56,039 nt of DNA from Devosia sp. (lineage in GTDB: Bacteria > Pseudomonadota > Alphaproteobacteria > Rhizobiales > Devosiaceae). The stretch is from the NCBI GenBank assembly GCA_015234425.1, contig JADGNE010000011.1:1-56039 (forward strand), read 5' to 3'. This document shows positions 52,022 to 56,039 of this stretch, piece by piece (position 1 is the stretch's first letter; each line of letters begins with the position of its first letter). The translations under genes and the position numbers were made by a program. The notes under the pieces are model-generated. The model was given only the letters and a program-made list of their open reading frames with translations. It had not been told where the DNA came from and did not search any database.

Positions 52022-52585
52022 ATGACCAAACCCCTCGCAATCTTGCTTCTGGCTAGCCTCGCCTGCACGGCTCCGGCCGTGAGCCAGGAGTTTGGCATCT
52101 CCGAAGTGCGCGGTGGGGTCTTTGTCCATAGCGCAGACGAACCCGGCGATCTCTTCGGCGTCTTTTCCGTCGAGCGCATGCAGGACATCAATGTCGAGCT
52201 CCTGTTCGACGTGCCGGCGATGACGTCATGGCTGGCCTGGGGCGAGCTGCGGCCGCATCTGGGCGCCACATTCAATTTCGGTGGGCTCGAAAGCATGGTC
52301 TATGGCGGGGTCAGCTGGACACTGCCCTTCGCCGATACCCCGGTCTTTGTCGAAGCCAGCCTTGGTGGTGCCGTGCACAATGGCAATACGCTGGGTAATG
52401 CGGTCTATCCCGCCCGCAACCTCGGCTGTGGCCTCGTCTTCCGCGAGTCGGTCAGCCTCGGCGTCAAACTCAACGACAATGCCTCGATCATGGCGACGGC
52501 CGAGCATGCCTCAAACGCCAATCTTTGCGACCATGGCAATCGCGGCCTTACCAATATCGGCGTCCGCTTCGGCTACAGGTTCTAG
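52022..52585 (+). CDS. PagL-like acyloxyacyl hydrolase paralogue 2
   Basis: Outer-membrane lipid A 3-O-deacylase-like protein of 187 residues, same length as paralogue 1. Signal peptide MTKPLAILLLASLACTAPAV-SQ. Shares SEVRGGVF with paralogue 1 and keeps H162-A-S164 in TAEHASNANLC, consistent with the PagL His-Ser pair; the third catalytic residue (Glu) was not placed with certainty. It ends VRFGYRF, typical of an outer-membrane C-terminal strand. Bidirectional terminator follows. Confidence 0.78.
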   Translation: MTKPLAILLLASLACTAPAVSQEFGISEVRGGVFVHSADEPGDLFGVFSVERMQDINVELLFDVPAMTSWLAWGELRPHLGATFNFGGLESMVYGGVSWTLPFADTPVFVEASLGGAVHNGNTLGNAVYPARNLGCGLVFRESVSLGVKLNDNASIMATAEHASNANLCDHGNRGLTNIGVRFGYRF

Positions 52586-52624
52586 CCCCGGATTTCTGGC
52601 GCCGCCCGAACCGACCCATCAAAC

Positions 52625-52652
52625 AAAAAAGCCCGCGGTGACGCGGGCCTTT
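52625..52652. terminator. Bidirectional terminator between the PagL-like gene and sdhB
   Basis: GCCCGCG-GTGA-CGCGGGC (52631-52648), flanked by AAAAAA on the left and CTTTT on the right, so it can act for both convergent transcripts. Confidence 0.85.
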
Positions 52653-52671
52653 TCATGGAATGTGCCTGAGA

Positions 52672-53454
52672 TCAGGCGGCCTTGCGCTCGACCATCATCT
52701 TCTTGATCTGGGCAATGGCCTTGGCGGGGTTGAGCCCCTTGGGGCAAACCTTGGCGCAGTTCATGATCGTGTGGCAGCGATAAAGCTTGAAGGGGTCTTC
52801 AAGATTGTCGAGGCGCTCATTGGTGGTTTCGTCGCGGCTGTCGATGAGCCAGCGATAGGCCTGCAGCAGGGCTGCGGGGCCGAGATATTTCTCGCCGTTC
52901 CACCAGTAGGATGGGCAAGAGGTCGAGCAGCAGGCGCACAGGATGCACTCATAGAGCCCGTCAAGCTTGGCGCGGTTCTCGACCGATTGCGTCCATTCCT
53001 TTTGCGGGGTGGGCGAAGTGGTCTTGAGCCAGGGCTCGATGGCGCGATGCTGGGCGTAGAAATTGGTGAGGTCGGGGACCAGGTCCTTGACCACCGGCAT
53101 GTGCGGCAGTGGGTAGATCTTCACCGGGCCGGTCGAGTCATCCATGCCCTTGGTGCAGGCGAGGGTGTTGAGCCCGTTGATGTTCATCGAGCATGACCCG
53201 CAGATGCCTTCGCGGCAGGAGCGGCGCAGGGTCAGGGTCGGGTCGGTGTTGTTCTTGATGTAGAGCAGCGCATCGAGAACCATGGGCCCGCAATTGTCGA
53301 GATCGACGAAATAGGTGTCGATGCGCGGGTTTTCGTTCTTGTCCGGGTCATACCGATAGATGTGGTATTCGCGCAGGCGTGTTGCCCCGGCGGGCTTGGG
53401 CCAGGTCTTGCCCTTCTGTGGGCGGTCGGCCTTGCGCAGTGTCAGTTCGGCCAT
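52672..53454 (-). CDS. sdhB: Succinate dehydrogenase iron-sulfur subunit
   Basis: Electron-transfer subunit of complex II. It has 260 residues. The [2Fe-2S] ligands are in CREGICGSC and NTLAC (about 79-99). The [4Fe-4S] and [3Fe-4S] ligands are in [16 protein letters not shown] (about 172-187) and [17 protein letters not shown] (about 229-245). All cysteines for the three clusters are present. Two small secreted protein genes separate it from sdhA on the same strand. Confidence 0.97.
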   Translation of the reverse strand: MAELTLRKADRPQKGKTWPKPAGATRLREYHIYRYDPDKNENPRIDTYFVDLDNCGPMVLDALLYIKNNTDPTLTLRRSCREGICGSCSMNINGLNTLACTKGMDDSTGPVKIYPLPHMPVVKDLVPDLTNFYAQHRAIEPWLKTTSPTPQKEWTQSVENRAKLDGLYECILCACCSTSCPSYWWNGEKYLGPAALLQAYRWLIDSRDETTNERLDNLEDPFKLYRCHTIMNCAKVCPKGLNPAKAIAQIKKMMVERKAA

Positions 53455-53510
53455 TTTATCCTCATGTTGCGCCGCTCAACCGGCGCGATAGGGGTCGATG
53501 GGTGGCAGCC

Positions 53511-53801
53511 TCAATAGTTGGGCTTGCACACCTGGTTCGATTTGGCGACGTAGGTATTATAGGCGTTGAAATCGGCTGCAGCGGGCGCGCCGCCCTTCAT
53601 CGAAGAGATGACGACGCCCATGAAACGCTCGTCGATCAGCGTCATTGCGGCGTCGGCCTTGCAGGCGCAGAGCTCCTGGTTCTGGGAGATGCCCATGCAG
53701 ACCTCGAAGAACTCCTGCTTCTGCGCAGAAGTCGGGGCGGCATAAGCAGCCGTGGCCAGAAGGCTGAAACCGGTAACGAGAGCAAATATCTGCGTTTTCA
53801 T
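53511..53801 (-). CDS. Small secreted cysteine-containing protein
   Basis: 96-residue predicted periplasmic protein. Signal peptide MKTQIFALVTGFSLLATAAYA with cleavage before APTS. The mature part has four cysteines (FEVCMGI, ELCACKAD, VCKPNY), suggesting two disulfides. No family recognised. It lies between sdhB and the lipoprotein gene in what may be a single sdhA-to-sdhB transcript. Confidence 0.7.
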   Translation of the reverse strand: MKTQIFALVTGFSLLATAAYAAPTSAQKQEFFEVCMGISQNQELCACKADAAMTLIDERFMGVVISSMKGGAPAAADFNAYNTYVAKSNQVCKPNY

Positions 53802-53812
53802 GACGCCTCCTC

Positions 53813-54403
53813 TTATCCGCGGGCAAGTTTGACGTTGCGGGGGCCGAAACTGGAGTTGAAGCTGCCGGTGTAGCCATTCTGGCCATCGGGCGACAACTGA
53901 CCGAGAATGCGGCCGGACGCATTGGTCAGGGCAATGCCGCTGCCGGCATTCATCCAGCCGCGGGCTTCCTCGAAATCGCTCGAGCAGAACCCGTTCTGGT
54001 CGAGCTGCATGGCGCCGGCCGAACCCGCTAGCGGCGCCGTGCCGAAGGAGATCGTGCAGCGGCGAGCAAAGTCGTCTGTCAGCGTCCAGGTGCCGAACGG
54101 CGCACCGAAGCCGGCGCTTGAGGCGCCCGCCGAGCCGATGACAAAGCTGCCACCGGTGAGAACGCGCTGGCCGGTCTGCGGGTCGATGCGCGTCTGGGTC
54201 GTGACAGCGCCGGAATTGCCATAGACGGTCTCCTGGGAGACGCCGGGCTGGAATGCCGGACGCGGTGGGGCCGGGCGGTCGTCAAATCCGCCGTCGCCGG
54301 TGGTCTCACAGCCCGCCAGTGCTGCCACGGTCACTGCCAGCACGGCAAAGCGGGCGACTGGGCCGCGTCGGGAGAAAAGCCTGTTAAGATTGGCGCTTCG
54401 CAT
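53813..54403 (-). CDS. AprI/Inh family protease-inhibitor lipoprotein (Omp19-like)
   Basis: 196-residue lipoprotein. The lipobox LAGC (about 29-32) in AALAGCETTGDG sets the start of the mature lipoprotein. The C-terminal domain (about 95-190) is AprI/Inh-like: APFGTWTLTDDFARRCTISF and IALTNASGRILGQLSP, with a cysteine pair (RRC and GFC), as in Brucella Omp19. Linker is proline-rich. It overlaps the sdhA stop by one base (TGATG). Inhibits secreted or host proteases in relatives; substrate here unknown. Confidence 0.85.
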   Translation of the reverse strand: MRSANLNRLFSRRGPVARFAVLAVTVAALAGCETTGDGGFDDRPAPPRPAFQPGVSQETVYGNSGAVTTQTRIDPQTGQRVLTGGSFVIGSAGASSAGFGAPFGTWTLTDDFARRCTISFGTAPLAGSAGAMQLDQNGFCSSDFEEARGWMNAGSGIALTNASGRILGQLSPDGQNGYTGSFNSSFGPRNVKLARG

Positions 54404-56039
54404 CAGTACACGCGTGCTTTGGGTGCGATCTTTTTCAGGTCGATGCCACCCTCGGCCTCCGGCGTCAGCGGATCGGTGATGACGGGGCGGTAGTCGAGGC
54501 GCACTTCGCCGGTCTCGACGTTGAGGTGGCTCAGCGTGTGCTTTCGCCAGTTGACGTCGTCGCGGTTGGGGAAGTCCTCATGCGCATGAGCGCCGCGGCT
54601 TTCCTGGCGGGCTTCGGCCGAAACCACCGTGGTCATGGCGCAGGCCATGAGGTTTTCGAGCTCGAGGGTTTCCACGAGGTCCGAGTTCCAGATCAGCGAG
54701 CGGTCGGTGACCTGAACGTCATGCAGACGCGAATAGATCTCGGTCATGCGGGCAACGCCCTGCTTGAGCGAGGCATCGGTGCGGAACACCGCCGCGTCGG
54801 CCTGCATGGTGCGCTGCATCTCGTCGCGCAGCTTTGCCGTGGGCTGAGAGCCGTTGGCATTGCGCAGGCGATCGAAGCGGGCAAGAATCTTGTCGTCCTC
54901 GGCCTTGTTGATGCCGGGCACCGGAGCGTTCTTGTCGAGCACCTTGCCGGCCCGCAGCGCAGCGGCGCGGCCGAACACAACAAGGTCGGTCAGCGAGTTC
55001 GAGCCCAGGCGATTGGCGCCATGCACCGAGGCGCAGGCGGCTTCGCCCACGGCCATCAGGCCCGGCACGATGCGGGTCGGATCGTCGGCGGTCGGGTTGA
55101 GGACTTCGCCGTGATAGTTCGCGGGAATGCCGCCCATATTGTAGTGCACGGTCGGCAGCACCGGGATCGGTTCCCGGGTGAGATCCACACCGGCAAAGAT
55201 CTTGGCCGATTCCGTGATGCCCGGCAGACGCTCGTGCAGCACCTTTGGATCAAGATGATCGAGGTGGAGATAGATGTGGTCCTTGTTGGGACCAACACCG
55301 CGACCTTCACGGATCTCGAGCGTCATGCAGCGCGAGACGACGTCACGCGAGGCGAGATCCTTGGCGTTGGGCGCATAGCGCTCCATGAAGCGCTCACCTT
55401 CCGAATTGGTGAGATAGCCGCCTTCGCCCCGGGCGCCCTCGGTGATGAGCACGCCGGCGCCATAGATGCCTGTCGGGTGGAACTGCACGAATTCCATGTC
55501 CTGCAGCGGCAGGCCGGCGCGGGCTACCATGCCATTGCCGTCGCCGGTGCAGGTATGGGCCGAGGTCGCCGAGAAATAGGAACGGCCATAGCCGCCGGTC
55601 GCCAGCACCACCATTTTCGCGCGAAAACGGTGCAGCGTGCCGTCGTCGAGCTTCCAGGCGATGACGCCCTGGCATTCGCCGTTCTCGCCCATGATCAGGT
55701 CGAGCGCGAAATACTCGATAAAGAACTGCGCGTCGTTCTTGACCGACTGGCCATAGAGCGTGTGCAGGATGGCGTGGCCGGTGCGGTCAGCGGCGGCGCA
55801 GGTGCGCTGCACCGGCGGGCCGTCGCCGAATTCGGTCATGTGGCCGCCGAACGGGCGTTGGTAGATCTTGCCTTCCTGCGTACGGCTGAATGGCACGCCG
55901 TAGTGCTCGAGCTCGTAGATTGCGGCAGGCGCTTCGCGCGCCAGATATTCCATGGCGTCGTTGTCGCCGAGCCAGTCCGACCCTTTGACGGTGTCGTACA
56001 TGTGCCACTGCCAGCTGTCAGGGCCCATGTTCTGCAGCG
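54403..56039 (-). CDS. sdhA: Succinate dehydrogenase flavoprotein subunit (5' end outside window)
   Basis: FAD-containing catalytic subunit of complex II. The frame is open to the right edge, so the N-terminal FAD-binding motif is outside; about 545 residues are visible. Present are [32 protein letters not shown] (FAD site), [23 protein letters not shown], the active-site HxxxR regions around HYNMGGIP, and [18 protein letters not shown]. Order sdhA - lipoprotein - small secreted protein - sdhB on the minus strand suggests a combined operon. The start and any upstream sdhC/sdhD are not visible. Confidence 0.96.
   Translation of the reverse strand, partial: LQNMGPDSWQWHMYDTVKGSDWLGDNDAMEYLAREAPAAIYELEHYGVPFSRTQEGKIYQRPFGGHMTEFGDGPPVQRTCAAADRTGHAILHTLYGQSVKNDAQFFIEYFALDLIMGENGECQGVIAWKLDDGTLHRFRAKMVVLATGGYGRSYFSATSAHTCTGDGNGMVARAGLPLQDMEFVQFHPTGIYGAGVLITEGARGEGGYLTNSEGERFMERYAPNAKDLASRDVVSRCMTLEIREGRGVGPNKDHIYLHLDHLDPKVLHERLPGITESAKIFAGVDLTREPIPVLPTVHYNMGGIPANYHGEVLNPTADDPTRIVPGLMAVGEAACASVHGANRLGSNSLTDLVVFGRAAALRAGKVLDKNAPVPGINKAEDDKILARFDRLRNANGSQPTAKLRDEMQRTMQADAAVFRTDASLKQGVARMTEIYSRLHDVQVTDRSLIWNSDLVETLELENLMACAMTTVVSAEARQESRGAHAHEDFPNRDDVNWRKHTLSHLNVETGEVRLDYRPVITDPLTPEAEGGIDLKKIAPKARVY

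Noticed and set aside
1..56039. CRISPR array, rRNA operon or insertion-sequence transposase
   Set aside because: No regularly spaced repeats, rRNA signatures or DDE transposase motifs were seen in the window.

Overview
The window is a GC-rich chromosomal segment of an alphaproteobacterium, most likely of the order Hyphomicrobiales and perhaps a Devosia-like lineage. That placement is inferred from gene content: a K+-independent membrane pyrophosphatase, acnA next to ccmABCDG, tandem IalB-family secreted proteins, DUF2794 and DUF1223 proteins, sdhA/sdhB flanking an Omp19/Inh-type lipoprotein, and two full CtrA boxes (TTAA-N7-TTAA). No rRNA or CRISPR array is present. The only tRNA seen is tRNA-Ala(CGC), and it serves as an integration site.

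Layout. 1-13.5 kb: typA 3' end, DedA, YggT and YggU-type proteins, hppA, a RibD-like reductase, a PAS-PAS-GGDEF-EAL protein, a CPT-like kinase, argG, an Lrp regulator that appears to start at CTG, a GFA protein, LysE, rlmJ and rlmN. 13.5-20.7 kb: two IalB proteins, thpR, a BI-1 protein, two GNATs, GrpB, DUF2794, a candidate sRNA, DUF1223, and a TetR/quinone-reductase divergent pair with two operators. 20.7-31.9 kb: acnA, the cytochrome c maturation operon ccmABCDG (including a 52-codon ccmD), SRPBCC, a FadR-type regulator and its operator, an M20 peptidase, DUF1304, deoD, argC and a small acetyltransferase. 43.6-56 kb: tRNA-Ala, VanZ, an SDR and a Gfo/Idh/MocA oxidoreductase, a CtrA-box-preceded membrane protein plus ClpP/SppA-like protein, a GGDEF protein, an LLM oxidoreductase, two PagL-like proteins, sdhB, two small secreted proteins and the 3' part of sdhA.

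The accessory centrepiece is a 10.4-kb integrated element (33204-43635), bounded by a 20-bp direct repeat of the tRNA-Ala 3' end. It carries a tyrosine integrase broken by an apparent 1-nt deletion, a serine resolvase, an HUH rolling-circle Rep, a relaxase, a MobC-like ribbon-helix-helix protein, and a short gene that appears to be overprinted inside the relaxase frame with its own ribosome binding site. This looks like a small mobilizable rolling-circle plasmid captured in the chromosome. Its cargo is a secreted protein of unknown function and a two-gene module: an unrecognised 360-residue protein followed by a GYF_2-RDD membrane protein. An acyltransferase-3 gene just outside the left border also carries an apparent 1-nt deletion.

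All calls are by reading. Family names are recognised from motifs and not from database searches.
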